Under the pieces are notes generated by a model. That model searched no databases. It worked only from the letters and a program-made list of their open reading frames with translations, and had not been told where the DNA came from. Positions 1 through 11,864 of a DNA stretch of 27,589 nucleotides are shown in pieces; position 1 is the stretch's first letter, and each line of letters opens with the position of its first letter. Location: NCBI GenBank assembly GCA_026260175.1, contig JAKCWW010006399.1, forward strand, positions 1 through 27,589. Reading direction: 5' to 3'. This DNA is from Reticulitermes lucifugus. Taxonomy: Eukaryota > Arthropoda > Insecta > Blattodea > Rhinotermitidae. Made by a program: the position numbers and the translations under genes.

Positions 1-420
1 ATGTTGACTATTTCTGTCCACAATGGCATGTGGATTTTTGTCGGACCACCGACAACTTCAAACAGCTGTATCTCCACACCCATTGAAAATTGGACACATG
101 TTTATNTGAACTTATTTACTCGGAATAGTCCATACTACCACCTCCTACAATATTTACTATTCCTCCTGAAACACCCTGTATATCCCGTCATAGAAGAGGT
201 ACCTATACGAGTCTACAATAACTTAACGAGATCGTTAAAGTACGCAAAATCACACGGTGTAATTTTGAATGTGTTCTTTTACGTATATAACACGTATACT
301 AAGATTAAAGCTTCGTCAAATTTAACGTGTTTATACTTGTGGATGTATAGGAATTTCATTTCTAGTAACAGTCCAAAATCAGCTGCCACGTTCCAAATGA
401 ATGGTTTGTTTTTTCTTTAA
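1..420 (+). other. Unrecognised open reading frame, possibly partial
   Basis: This frame is open from the first base of the window to a TAA at 418-420, about 139 codons. It begins with ATG, but because the window starts there the frame could extend further upstream. One ambiguous base (N) at position 106 makes one residue unknown. The translation is rich in Tyr, Leu, Asn and Phe and has a hydrophobic stretch around residues 45-65 (LLQYLLFLLKHPVYPVI). I recognise no domain, signal peptide or catalytic motif, and see no splice or promoter signal that clearly belongs to it. A frame this long is unusual but not impossible by chance in AT-rich DNA; it could also be a decayed transposon piece. I do not claim it is a gene. 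Confidence 0.15.
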
Positions 421-1199
421 AAATTAAAAACAAAAATATTAAAGAGAGCTGCTACATTACAAAACGAAGCTTCCGCTCCCTCAATCAATCTCCGATGCTA
501 CACCTGTTGATTAACCTGTATAAACCACGACCTTCCTTAAACTAAACCATTGACTGAACTGCAAAGACATTTTTAGTGACTACCAATATTAGAGTAGGTC
601 CTGCAAGTACGATAATCTGATGCACATTCTTATATAAATATAAGTTACATTAATATATATACAGGAGGTTTATATTGAATCACAATATTATTTAAGTTGT
701 AATAATAACATGAATGATCTCATTCAATGTCTTGACCATTAAAAGATTATATCAGGAGCATAACGTCCCTTTTAACAATGAACCTGTAGAATGAGGTCTC
801 TGTCTTAAGCGATATTTCCTGGGGAATTAATGACCGCCTAAATCGGGGGACACCTACCAAAACACATCTCTAAATTTGTTTCTTTGCATCTTCGAACGAC
901 GTACTTCCACTTCAGAACAGGCAATTAGGAAACTCTCGCTACTGTAAACATTTTCCTGTAACGTTTTACGTCTCAGAGAAAATGAGAGATACAAGCACAA
1001 GACACCAACGAAATATTCGGCATCTGCGTTAAATACTTTACTTTAATTTTATTGACGATGTAAATTGCTAAGATTATATAACGTTGGTTTAGACTGGTTG
1101 CAATATGAATGCCAAGCGTAGCTGGAAGGGTACTCACAGCAGAAAACCAAAATGATCGGGTAAAATCCGTCTCAGTGCCACTTGGCCCACCTCAAATAA
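421..1199. other. AT-rich non-coding stretch
   Basis: No open frame of useful length, no tRNA-like box pair and no transposon motif is visible. The stretch is AT-rich, with a TA-rich patch near 630-665. The part next to 1200 may include leftover 3' untranslated sequence of the neighbouring LINE, but I could not define its end. Confidence 0.5.
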
Positions 1200-1397
1200 C
1201 ACACGTCATTATCACCCTCTGTCTTACGACAGATCCATAACCTCTTCCAAAGCTCCACAAAGTGCGATCTAGTGCCTGCTCTTTAAATTTTCAATATCCT
1301 CCTGTTTACTTAAGGTCATCCAGTAGCTGCTTGCATGATCTTCCTTCTCTTCGCGTCACTTCTACTCTTCTTTTTATCTTTCCTTAAATAACGTGTT

Positions 1398-1700
1398 TTA
1401 GAAGGCAGTTCCAATGCAAGATGTGGCAAATCCAATTAGCCTTCCTTCTATTTCTTGTTTTAGGGTATTCCTCTCCTCCTGGACTTTTTGTAATACTTCT
1501 TCATTTCTCACAAGATCGGTCCAAATGATCTTATCCATTCTTCTCCAGTACCATATTTCAAAACTCTTCGGGTATTTCTGATCTACTTTACGAAGTGCCC
1601 AAGTTTCATCACCATACAAAGCTATATTCCACTAGTTTCTTTCTTAAATTTAAGTCGAATTTTATGGTGTAAAGAGTCTTCTTCTTGTCGAATGCTGCTT
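1398..1700 (-). pseudogene. LINE C-terminal tail fragment
   Basis: The minus strand encodes KAAFDKKKTLYTIKFDLNLR and then, after a frame change, YGDETWALRKVDQKYPKSFE, WYWRRMDKIIWTDLVRNEEV and LQKVQEERNTLKQ. This is the conserved region that follows the polymerase in this LINE family; the aromatic YG-ETW and WCWRRM signatures are recognisable, with the Cys of WCWRRM changed to Tyr. The frame runs from an ATG at 1619 to a stop at 1398, about 73 residues, but the ATG is accidental: it lies inside the ancestral polyprotein. Past the stop, another frame continues with RREGRSCKQLLDDLK and then EQALDRTLW, so homology reaches almost to 1200. Confidence 0.8.
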
Positions 1701-1907
1701 TTGCCATGGCAGTTCTGGATTTAATGTCACATGTACATCTTGCATCATGTTATCATGCTACCCAAGTAGTTGCAATACTCCACATTTCTCCTGTTGGTTT
1801 TGATTATAATTTATACTGGGTATTATTGCTCCGAGATTCTCATCACCTCAGTTTTTCCACATTCATTTCCATTGCATAGCGTCTTCCAAATTCAATTAGC
1901 CTATCAA

Positions 1908-2280
1908 TCACGCCACGTAGCACCGTTTCTTCCCTTGCCAGTAGCACAAGGTTATATGCATATTGCACAGTAATTGACCTCCTATTTTGAAGTCTCCAAA
2001 TCCTTCAAGAGCCTCGTTGTTAAAGTACTCGCTGTATAAGTTGAACAGAATCGGCGACAAAGAGCAACCTTGTCTAACTCCTCTTCCAATCTTCACACTT
2101 CTTGTCTCCCCCTGGTCCAGTCGTGCTTTAACGCTCTGATCATGTACAATTTGCTGATCAATCTTCTTTCGCGCCAATCGATACCAGTTCCCTTTAGGAT
2201 CTGCATTAATTTGGTCCAGTTTACACAGTCAAATGCCTTCTACTAATCTGTGAAGCAAGCACACAATTTCTCATCTATGC
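1908..2280 (-). pseudogene. Reverse-transcriptase core, inactivated
   Basis: This is the catalytic core of the LINE polymerase. At motif A the usual Asp-Trp-Gln-Lys-Ala-Phe-Asp context reads Asp-stop-stop-Lys-Ala-Phe-Asp; the two adjacent TAG codons are CTACTA at 2240-2245 on the plus strand. The segment DQGETRSVKIGRGVRQGCSL and the following SPILFNLYSEY match the motif B region and are open from about 2177. A one-base deletion after GGQ (about 1975-1985) shifts the frame. In the restored reading register the catalytic Tyr-Ala-Asp-Asp is Tyr-Ala-Tyr-Asn (codons at 1951-1962), so both metal-binding aspartates are gone. Another shift lies near 2180, between SKLYM and DQSVKARLDQ. These lesions together show old neutral decay. 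The match to LINE polymerases is clear by eye; the exact clade is not. Confidence 0.85.
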
Positions 2281-2592
2281 AAAGTTTCGTTCTGATATTA
2301 TTCTCAGTATCCCAAATGTATCCCTAGTTCCCCCTCCTCTTGTAAATCGAAACTGATCTTCTCCAAGTACATTCTCAATTTTTTTTTCGAGCCTTCTTCT
2401 ATGTATACTCGCTACTATCTTTACCGTATGTGCGATGTTCGGTGCACTTTTTAACTTTTGGCTTCTTTAAGGCAATCAATATAACTTCAGTGAAATCCTT
2501 GGGCCACTCTCCAGTTTCATACATGTTGTTGATCAGTCGTTCCATTAGATTGAGACCATCTTCTCCGAACAATTTGAGTACATCCCCAGGTA

Positions 2593-2632
2593 CATCATCA
2601 TCATCATTATCATCATCAGCATCATCATCATC
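2593..2632 (-). repeat. GAT trinucleotide expansion inside the LINE reading frame
   Basis: On the plus strand this is an ATC-type run with two interruptions (ATT and AGC). On the minus strand it is in frame with the LINE and gives an Asp-rich run, DDDDADDDNDDDD, just before VPGDVLKL. Related elements, as I remember them, have only a short acidic GDDD-like stretch here, so the run probably grew by replication slippage in this copy. Confidence 0.85.
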
Positions 2633-2785
2633 TGTAGCCTTCTTATCCCTCGTCTCCTTCATAGCTTTTTCCACTTCACTGTGCAAAATTTAAGGCCATT
2701 CTAGTCTGCATCTACTTCCCTTGAGGTCCGACTTCTAGATTTTCTAGTCGATTAGCTCGATCGTAGAGCTCTGTAGTAACAAATG

Positions 2786-5700
2786 CAACCCAGGTTTCCG
2801 CGGTGACAGAACAGCGACTAACCGTCTGCTCCAGGGCATGGCCAAACCCAGACCAAGAATGCAAAATTCCGAGAAGAACTTTTTCTCTGCTAATATTAGG
2901 GGCTCCGTATTTTATTTTACAAAAGAAATAGTAAATGCCGGGTCAGGGAGTTTAGTGTTAATGGATCTGGAGTAAAATGGACGAAATCCGATTTCGGACG
3001 TTCTGAGACACGTTTTATCCTTTATAATCCCCTTTTCATTTTTCATTCCAAGTTAAATAGTACTTGCAACTAAAAATTTGGATGGCTATACACGTATACA
3101 AAAAGACCCTGCATGATTTCTGAGCAACATTTTCCTTCATTTGGCAGCTTTAATTATCGTGTAACAAGTGTGGCAGAACGGTATTTATTCAATCCCAGGA
3201 CGTGTAATTGTAACACGAAGTCTGAATTGAGCACTCTTTATATCATTTTATTATTTAATTGTGTGCGCGATATTTGTGAAAACAATGCTATTAACTTCAA
3301 GGGTGAGCAATAGTACAAATTTAAGCTCCGTGGCCTGAAACAGAAAGCAAAGAGGGGGGGCGTTTATCTTTAATTATTCAGGTACAAGCAATATTTTAGA
3401 TGTACCAAGCAGTCAGAAGGAATGCGCTTACAAGCGGCGATGCACCAAAAAGTTTGTTGTTAGAACAGGGTTTACAAAGCAGACACCCCAACGTACAGTC
3501 TCAGTCAGATGATTTAAAACTTCGGAAGTTTTAGCCAATCACAGAATCGGGAATATAGCCGTTCAAGACATTGGATTCATTTCAGAGTCCTTGCGACAGA
3601 CAAATTAAAAGATGGCAGGGCATTCAAATTTCGCAGAGCAAATAATTTAGTTTTTAATCATAACACTACACAGAGGTCTAGCAAAAATTACGCTTGTTAC
3701 GGTTCATGTACTAGCAGACGTGTGGCAAAATTACTTTTTGTAGGTACAAACTTGGATTACGTAAACTGCAACAGTGAATTTAGTGCAAATAATAAAATTG
3801 CTTTATACAGTAATTATAAAAGGGAATAAATCATAAGAGTGGAAAAAAGTTGAAGCAAAATCGCGGCAAGTTTTTATGTAATAACTCGTAACATACTCGA
3901 AAATCAGAGACGAGCGACGTCAGGGCCCCATAGATAGGTATATCGATTAAAATGAACCTCATAATTTTATCAAAGCTACAATCAACAGCGTGTGCTAAAC
4001 ACCTCATTTCGCATGGCGACGCTATTAGTCAGCAAGCCACTCGAAAACACGCAAATTCCCTAACAGAAAGCTCATTCTCCAATTGACAAGATAGTAGAGC
4101 CTACACCTTAAGTTTAATACTTTTGAATTCACCGTTAGCTGTCCTGATAAATCTTCTTAAGGTAAGCCCTTACTGGCGCCCAAACTTCAGACTTCATCCT
4201 ACAATGTTGCGATGGAGATGAAAGAAGAAGACGTGGTAAGGAGCAGGTAAATTGTTGGAAAAGAGGGTTTTAATTAGTCTGAATATTTACCTGCAGATTA
4301 TGTACGGTCTTTTCTTATTTGTGGAGGCTGAGCATTCTCGCAATTCGCCACAGTATTCTTCAAGCATTCCTGATTTTTTAGATATAGGCTATTGATTTTG
4401 ACAACAATTAAAATATATAGAATTTATTTCTACGTAATTCTACGTTCACAAGGCTTGACAAGGTTTCACAGCACATTATTGCATAATTTCTTCTTGTATC
4501 TCCTTCTACTACAGTGTATGTACCCTTTCTGACCTTCTAGGCCTGACCTAAAGGAAATAACACTGACTTCGGAAATTTGGCAGGCGTACAAAATCTCTCG
4601 AGTAACAGATTTGAAGGTTATTCGAGGTTTGAAATGAGAACAGGGGGAAGTATAAAAATTACAACTGATCCTTATAACATTCTTAAATACACTTCAAAAT
4701 AAATCTAGAAAAGCATACCCTAATTTTCGAGTCTTCTTTGCCAGCATTAGGATACACAAACGGATTACCCTTAAAGAACATCCTGTCTCTCTCTAAATCT
4801 ACTTCTCCGCATACGGAGAGTTCGTTGGTGTACTGAAAGAAGCCAAGAAGATCTGCTTTATTCATTAAGAGGAATTCAGACATTACATTTGTTACCAACA
4901 AATCAGAGTATTATAGGATGATTCTTGATTATCATTTTCCCAAGGCATCCTCCAGCTGATGTCAATAAAATTCCATATTCCTTGACATGATTCAGTAAAT
5001 GTTTTAGGGTTAGTCCCTTAAATATAAAAGCACCCTGAATTACTAGCACAGCAGTCTAAGTACAAAAGTACAATCATTTTCATGCCTGTAAGTAGCAAGT
5101 TTCGAACTCCATGAATAGAATTGTTTGTGGAGTTGTTAACAGTCACTTCGCCAATCAAAAATTCATCACGTTTTATAAAATCCAAAGGTTCGTTAACAGC
5201 TTCACTATGACCCGCCTGTATGAGAACACATTTGTGATATGTCCATAGGTTACCGTACTGTTCAATACAAATTTACGTCTCTCTGTACAATGAGAATTTC
5301 TAACATTAAGCTGTACTTCAATGGGTTAAGTAACCTCAAAATTAATGTGACAACAAATGCTATATTAAGGGGAACCCATTATTACATACTATAGTTACAC
5401 TTTATATGCATTCACTATATTATTATAATATCCCTTTATTGTAAATAAATAAAAATCTTAACAACCAAGTATAGTAAAAATATTCAATTATGAACATAAC
5501 TTCATGATTAATGTTAGAGACAATATATAATGAAATATATTCTATTGAGCCTCTTCGCTTCACGAGGTAATTTTCGAAAAGGCAAATACAATTTATGGAT
5601 TATAAACTATTTTACTAAATTTCGCTCGTTTAGGTAGATTATTAGGTCTGCATAACTGAAAAAATAATCGCCTTAAGGAATTTCTCCATTGGTTTATGCG

Positions 5701-8328
5701 AATTCCACCTGCTTCCATAGTAGGTTCCAGAAAGAACACACCTACAGTAGTGAATGTCTAAAAAACTTGAGACAATTTCGTGAAGCTAGACAATAAGAAT
5801 ATAACAATAGCCGTCATGTCACTGTCACTTCTTACATGTATTTCTGCATGGATTCCAACACGCCGAAATTGCAAAGTTTTGCTAAATTCAAATTAATGCT
5901 TTCCATGTGGGGAAGTTGACATTTCCATTGTTATTAGCCACAAACGTAACAAAATTTGTAGTTTTATTGAGGTCTCTTATATTTAAATTACAAAACAAAA
6001 ATGGTGACGAGGCGGAATTATATCCTCCTTTTGAATGACCAACACACTGCTGTCGAAATTTGGGTAACTTTTGCACAGTATCTGGACTACAAAAGGGCGT
6101 TGGGCCGAAATTCTAATTCTAAAGGAACGGAAACTAGATCTTTATTTGGAAGTGTCAGTCCGATTCACTTATTACGATACCGTCCCTGTATTGACTCTTA
6201 CGCTCTTGAAGCCACAAGACACTTAGTCTAGTCCACCGTGAAAACTGACGCTTAGTTTAACCGCTTTACTGGCCATAAACTGTTGCAGCGGATAGTCCTA
6301 ATGACCGATTACCTGCTATTCACATTATTTTCCCGAGAGGAATCCCTTCCACGTTCCTCAGTACTAGGTATATTATAACGCGTTTGGAGACTGGAAAACG
6401 CAGCTGGCATACATCCCTTGAATCCTTGCATGTTTTTATTAAACATTTCCATTACGCAATTGGGAATAATTTTCCCTCCGTTCAATTCAAAATTCTTCCG
6501 ATCTTAGTTCCGTGGTTTGCACTGCGAAAGCGCTTTTTCTAAGGCTTATACTTTTTCTGTCCCACTATGACAATACCAAATAATTTTATTGAAAAAGACT
6601 GAATAACTTTTGTTCTCTTAGTTCCGCTTTACCACTCTGCAGCACCCCTGCAAATGACAAAGGGAGATAGGCAAAAATTTCTGTTAAACACTGTATCTAG
6701 ATAATCGTCTACATCGGCTCTCCGAAACCACGCACGCTTCTACTCTCCTTGTAGGAAGTTCTCCTAGACAGCTAGATGTTCATGTTGGGGCAATATCCGG
6801 GGTACATTGTTCTGTGACAGTGTGTCATAAAAATCCAATTTAACAGAGACGTGCTGTGACTTGAGCTCTACACATTTCAAACACGAATCCTCGAAAAAGC
6901 TATTGGATGCATTGAATGATTCGGTATGTACTAGACTTACAGACATGAAGGAAAAGAAATTTGCACTCAATAATTGTGGTCTCTTAAGCAGAAGATTATG
7001 CCACGTGAATGGAGAACTTCTGTGGTTTCGTTACAAGCGTATGACGTAGTTTTAAAACATCAGAACCCGTTGCTGTTGCAACCTCTTAAAATAAGGATTC
7101 GCCTAAGGATAATTTGGGTGTGGAATCGTTATTGGATTTTTAGTCTTTTAGCAATTAATTCGTAGGTGGAATTCATAGGAAATCCGTCAGTAAAGAAGTA
7201 GCTAAAACCTTCCAAGAAATGCCAACACGGGGCTATATAGAAATGAAATTTGTTGTTTTTTAAAGTAAACCGCTGCTGTGAAAATAGGTAAAGGATTATA
7301 ATTAACTATGTTTTCGCAAACAGCCTCAAAGGGCTTGTATTTCCATTAAGAAAGCTGAGGATTTACAAAGGTTATGTGGAAGTTCAGGAGTATCGTCAAC
7401 ACACGTTCCCCCTTCCTGTAATGTAGCTGCTTCTTCAGATAATAGAAAAAACTACATAAACCTCAACACAACTAGCTTCACAACACAGTTGACCTACTTC
7501 TGGATACGTTTTCTTTTATTTTAACACGCAGTTGTAACTGTCGAGTTTATGCAGCATCGAGTGATATGACGCATTATACCTGTGAAAAGAGAAGGGTAAG
7601 GAGCGCCACCACTTTTTCAGCATTTGTCTATAGCGACGGAATCACACGAAATCTATAAGGTTTGCGTGGACCCACATGACGTTCTAACCGAGTACATACC
7701 GGAAGGGAGTCAAGCTGATACAGGCTCTCAGTTCATCGCTCGGTACGTGCGTATACGTCTAGCTGGTTACAACGAGTTTGTTGTGACAACTGCAATGACG
7801 CAGATTTCCTCAGGATTCCCACATATCATACCTACCACTAAGCCATTTAAAATCTAATGAAAAATGTTTAAGTCTTAAAACGGAAGGTTGTTACAAGCAT
7901 TCATAATTTCATTTTGAACATGTTCTCTATAGCTTAGCAATATCCTAATTACATATTTAGGCCGAGTATAATAAAAAGCCCGGCCTATGATAACGATGAT
8001 TGTCTCACGTTGGAATTATATCGCATGGCCTCTTTGTTTTTTTTTGTTCTTCATTTGTAACTGTAAAATTACAATTATTTACTAGGTTAGACATATCATG
8101 CCTCATCTGTTTTGAATTAGGGCTGTAATATTCAATACTACTTAAGGCTACGAGACTTTTATCATCAACAACAATATTAAAAACCTATCGATTTGTTGCG
8201 TAGTGTACTGAGACTATTGTACTACCACTTATCTGGTGCTCTCGCCACACAAACATGTCAGTCATGTTATTATAAAGTTTATAACTATTAAGTCAACTAC
8301 GCCACAAGAATATACTTTACGCCTTACC
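2786..8328. other. Long AT-rich region without recognisable genes
   Basis: I read both strands and found no conserved protein motif, tRNA-like box pair or target-site duplication. The open frames present (for example 3113-3313 plus, 4683-4901 minus, 6001-6231 plus, 7624-7857 plus) are 62-78 codons, begin at arbitrary ATGs, and match nothing I know. The 7624-7857 frame (77 residues, MSIATESHEIYKVCVDPHDV at the start) has the most ordinary amino-acid mix, but there is no flanking evidence that it is used. A 7-bp inverted repeat (TAGGCCG/CGGCCTA) lies near 7960-7990. It may hold old repeats or intron sequence that I cannot identify. Confidence 0.45.
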
Positions 8329-8331
8329 ATA

Positions 8332-8369
<38 letters not shown>
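8329..8369. repeat. (AT)n dinucleotide microsatellite
   Basis: An uninterrupted alternating AT run from about 8337 is preceded by an imperfect ATATATTT start. It is self-complementary and likely polymorphic in length. It makes an accidental Tyr-Ile run in one frame, which should not be read as a protein. Confidence 0.97.
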
Positions 8370-8372
<3 letters not shown>

Positions 8373-8439
8373 CCACAACTTCTTTCCTGTGGAAATATAC
8401 ATTCAGTTGTCACTTCGACAGACTTATGGATCCATGGAA

Positions 8440-8497
8440 TGTATGTATGTACGTATGTATGTATGTATGTAGGTACGTAAGTATGTATGTATGTATG
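8440..8497. repeat. (GTAT)n tetranucleotide microsatellite, interrupted
   Basis: GTAT/TATG repeats run from about 8440 to 8497, with interruptions GTAC, AGGTAC and GTAA in the middle. They lie 70 bp from the AT run and end next to ordinary sequence. Confidence 0.95.
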
Positions 8498-11400
8498 GTT
8501 CGACTACAAATTCGGGTATCATTTACGTTAGTTGAAACAAGGGACGCATCCTAAATCAAAAGTCCCCAAAACCGTATCATTGAGCATTATACGAGTATAA
8601 GCCTTCTAAATGGTAAGCTTGTGATATGGTTTGTAACTACTGCAGCACTCAGCTCTGGACTTAATTGCTATGCACGATGAAAGACTTCAATTCATGTGGA
8701 TATTACAAGCATTTTAAAAGATATGAAACTTGTGATAACAAACTCATAGGACTCTTTGAACAACAGGCTCTGGAAAATACAATTACGTAGTTCTTTTACG
8801 TTTAATGATGTTGCTATTGTTAAAGTCATAATTTACAATAATTATTCATGTAGCAGGCTTGAAGAGCTTCCTGACTACACACAGAATACAATTAATGTAA
8901 ACCACGCAAGCAATGATAAATGTTCTCCTTGTGGTTCGAACAAGTGAAACCTGATGTACAGCCCCTTCATCTATCATTCAGTTAAACTTTTTTCCTGTGT
9001 TCTTGAATGTCAAAATGCCTTGCTACTTATCACAGTGTTATGAAAGTAAAGGAAAACTCTTTAAATGGTTGATGACACGCAATTCTAACCATGCCACCAC
9101 ATGCACTGGGTGGCTTCTCCCAAGTGACTATGTAGATTAAGGATAAAAAGCAAGCAAAAACACAAGCAAACAAATAAACAATTAGCCTGCCAGTTCAGAC
9201 TAGTTGCAAACATGCAAAATGCTTTTACTCTGGGACTTGACAAGAATATGGGCACAGAGGGTTACTGGAGCTAAACATCAGGTCACAGCCTGGCAAAATT
9301 CTCTCCCTATTGTGGATTCCATTCTCAGTTGTTTCGTGCGGAAAACATTGCTTCGTACTGGAGCAGGTTTTCTGTACATTATCATCTATAAATCTCCTTA
9401 GCACGTAAAATTTTATGTATACAAGGGTTTTCGTCAGTGTACAGTAAACACCTGGTGTTCTTATGATATTAAAACAAGACACGGAACATCCGCAGAGTGG
9501 TGTAACACTTCTGACGCATTCGCTTTGTTGTTGTCCCTAAATTTTAAATTAATGAATAATTTCAAGAAAAACACTATGTATTCAAGTATTTAAAATGTCT
9601 CTGCACATTTTACACAACACACTAGAAGATATCGTCGTATTTTAGCAACATTTTTAAAATGAATCGCAAATGTTTATTTTTCGCGTGGTAGACATCTTGT
9701 CCTTATTTTTAATTGAAAGCAACTTCTGGTTTCTTCTCATCTTAGCAACGGATATTATTATAAATGTATGTAGATATTTATGTAAAATGAATTACTTTGG
9801 CCGACTTTCACTTAAATTAAAATGTGTTCACAGGTTTTAGTAAAAATGCCCAATACATAATTTCACAAATATCAGTTCGGTGGGATTCCACTTATTCCAT
9901 GCGGTCATACAGATATGACAAAGTTAATACTGTTCGCAGTTACTTGCAAATGCACTCAATTAGTTCTAAAAACGGTCTTGTGGGGATAGTGATGAACCTT
10001 CGGTTTGCATAAAGAAAAATTATTTCTTATACCATGTGAAGGCCCATTAGGATCTCAATAAGGACCCTGCTCCACTTTGTTACCTTACATTATAAAAGCA
10101 CATGTCTCCTGACTGTTGTACGATAGGAAATGCCTCAATATAGGCTGTTCCATTCAATTCTAAAGAGGTTATATGTTTACAAAGAGTTGCAGAAAGGAAG
10201 GATAATGTGAGATAAAAACAGAACTGTCAACACAACACAATCTGACTACAGAAGGCACACCAGATGCAAGTGCAGCGGCGAAGGACGGATAAAGACTGGG
10301 CCCGGACAGGTGCATAACAAGTCAATTCTGCTTTCTCGGTCGGCTTGCGTTTGTAGTCCGAACTTTAGACAAAACAACACAACAAAACTGATACCGGAAT
10401 TTCGTGTGACAAGTCTGAACTTACGTGTCGAGTCCGTGGTTAACGTGCGACAGTCAACTGTCATTCTTAAAGATGAGCTTCAAGACACCGACCCCAGTTT
10501 GTTGTAATATTAAGAGTGTGTGTCACATTCAGTGAGCACATCAAAAAAGCAACATAACAGCACATTACCGTCTTCAAAAACTGAAAGACCTGCTCAGTTC
10601 GGAACAAAAGCAGCTGCAAATTGAGCAGTTGTTTTACTTTTTGGTTCTTCTTTGACGTCAGGTCCATTTAGTGCAGAGAAAAACAAACCTATCGCTGGCA
10701 GAAGCAATCAAACTTACAAAATTAAAAAGTAGTAACAAAGGTGTTCAAACATAAACGTATGACATTAAACTGAAATACATACATGTTTCAGTTGTACCTA
10801 GTTAAATAAAAGTACACACAATTATTCCCAATCATTACATGAGGCATTTTTGTAATTTTTTAAAATTCTAAACTTCAACTTTTATTGTAGAAATATAATC
10901 TAGGAACCTATTTAGTGGTTTCGGAGGAAGGGATGTCCGACAGGCCTAAACCTCCCCAATTATAACCATTACATTCTTGTCTTCTGATAATACATAAGAA
11001 CTTCAGGCGACGTAAAATTACTGTTCTTCGAACATTCTATATAAAGCGAAATAATAGGGCCTGCGTCAGAAGGAGTTACATAAAATCAATGGTCGAAAAT
11101 AAGCCCATCTTATATTTTAATACTTCTGAATTTGTCAGGAACAGACGTAGAGAAAGGAAGCAGGAGGACAATCAAGTCTGAGTCGTTGAATTAACGATAT
11201 GGCATTTCTAGGCTGTTCGTTTTATTGTTTAAAATGGGTCCGCGGGAAGCAGTAACGTTAAACAGCGTCAATAAGAGACATCTGCCATCCTCTCAGACAG
11301 TTATACGTCAAATAATGAAACACTCCGCAACCCCAAAACTTCTCAAGCACCGCCGGCAGTTGCAATCAAGTACAGAACTGAGCTAAATAATGTTATTCTT

Positions 11401-11562
11401 TTATATTTAATTATCCTTGGTATAAAGAAACGTGACGCCATCGTCTTAAACATGTAAAAGACAGTCTATTCTCTGCCATGCAAAGAAACACATGAACTAA
11501 GCCCAAGTAATGCAAACCTTACCAACTGTTTTTTTCTCATATCCTTCAAAATTAACCTCTCA
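8498..11562. other. AT-rich region without recognisable genes
   Basis: Short open frames (at most about 85 codons) occur on both strands, including the antisense pair at 10246-10464 minus and 10310-10507 plus, but none shows a family motif. An A-rich patch at about 9140-9182, made of CAAG/CAAA units, could be the tail of an unrecognised retroposon; I see no box A/B pair upstream of it. Nothing else is supported. Confidence 0.45.
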
Positions 11563-11577
11563 ACAAAACACGGATAC
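11563..11577. repeat. Target-site duplication, left copy (family A SINE)
   Basis: ACAAAACACGGATAC at 11563-11577 is repeated without change at 11865-11879. The two copies exactly bracket the SINE, which fixes its ends. Confidence 0.92.
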
Positions 11578-11864
11578 AAAGAGGTAAAATTCACTCTATA
11601 GTCTGTCATGAAGGCACAGAGGGTGAGCAGAGCTACACCTCTACTCTTTCTTTAATAACTGCGCTAGATGGGGGTGGGTGGTTAATGCCACGCCCCTGCC
11701 ATTTTACACCCGGGGAAAAGACACGGTATCCATTTTACAGGAGGCTGATTTGGCCCCAGGGCCGGTGTGGAAGTGTGTCGTAAATATCTTACACACCAGG
11801 ATTCGATCCCAGGACCGTCCTGCCTCTAGCGAGTCGCTATACAGACTACGCTATCCCGGCGCAC
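11578..11864 (-). mobile_element. tRNA-derived SINE, family A, copy 1 (full length)
   Basis: Read on the minus strand, the element begins with a tRNA-like head carrying RNA polymerase III internal promoter boxes: box A ATAGCGTAGTCTG (11854-11842) and box B GGGATCGAATCC (11810-11799). A tRNA-unrelated body follows, with CACACCGGCCCTGGGGC, CAGCCTCCTGTA and GGGGCGTGGCATTAACCAC, and the 3' end reads GTGAATTTTACCTCTTT. The length is 287 bp. A perfect 15-bp direct repeat flanks it, as expected for LINE-machinery insertion. The second copy near the right end of the window aligns along its full length, in the opposite orientation. There is no poly(A) tail, so its partner LINE probably recognises a specific 3' sequence (inference). 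The plus-strand open frame at 11678-11887 is an accident of this element. Confidence 0.9.

Larger units (their letters stand above)
1200..2785 (-). mobile_element. 5'-truncated, decayed non-LTR retrotransposon (LINE)
   Basis: Read on the minus strand from about 2785 to 1200, this is the C-terminal half of a LINE polyprotein. Order seen: a linker before the polymerase (ELYDRANRLENLEV, about 2765-2720); the start of the reverse transcriptase (HSEVEKAMKETRDKKAT, then VPGDVLKLFGEDGLNLMERL); the 'fingers' (LEKKIENVLGEDQF, about 2370); motif A (about 2260-2225); the motif B region (VRQGCSLSPILFNLYSEY); the YADD position (1951-1962); then a C-terminal tail with YGDETWALRK, WYWRRMDKI and RREGRSCKQLLDDLK. 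The endonuclease domain and everything upstream are missing, as is usual when target-primed reverse transcription stops early. The reading frame changes several times and contains stops, so the copy is dead. The 3' boundary near 1200 is placed by loss of protein similarity; I found no target-site duplication or simple-repeat tail. I recall this family from cockroach genomes and have not checked it. Confidence 0.88.

Noticed and set aside
6001..6231. 76-codon frame as a small gene
   Set aside because: No recognisable motif, no supporting signals, and an antisense frame of similar length overlaps it.
8236..8472. Plus-strand frame with YIYIYIY and MYVRMYVCM runs
   Set aside because: It is a translation of the AT and GTAT microsatellites.
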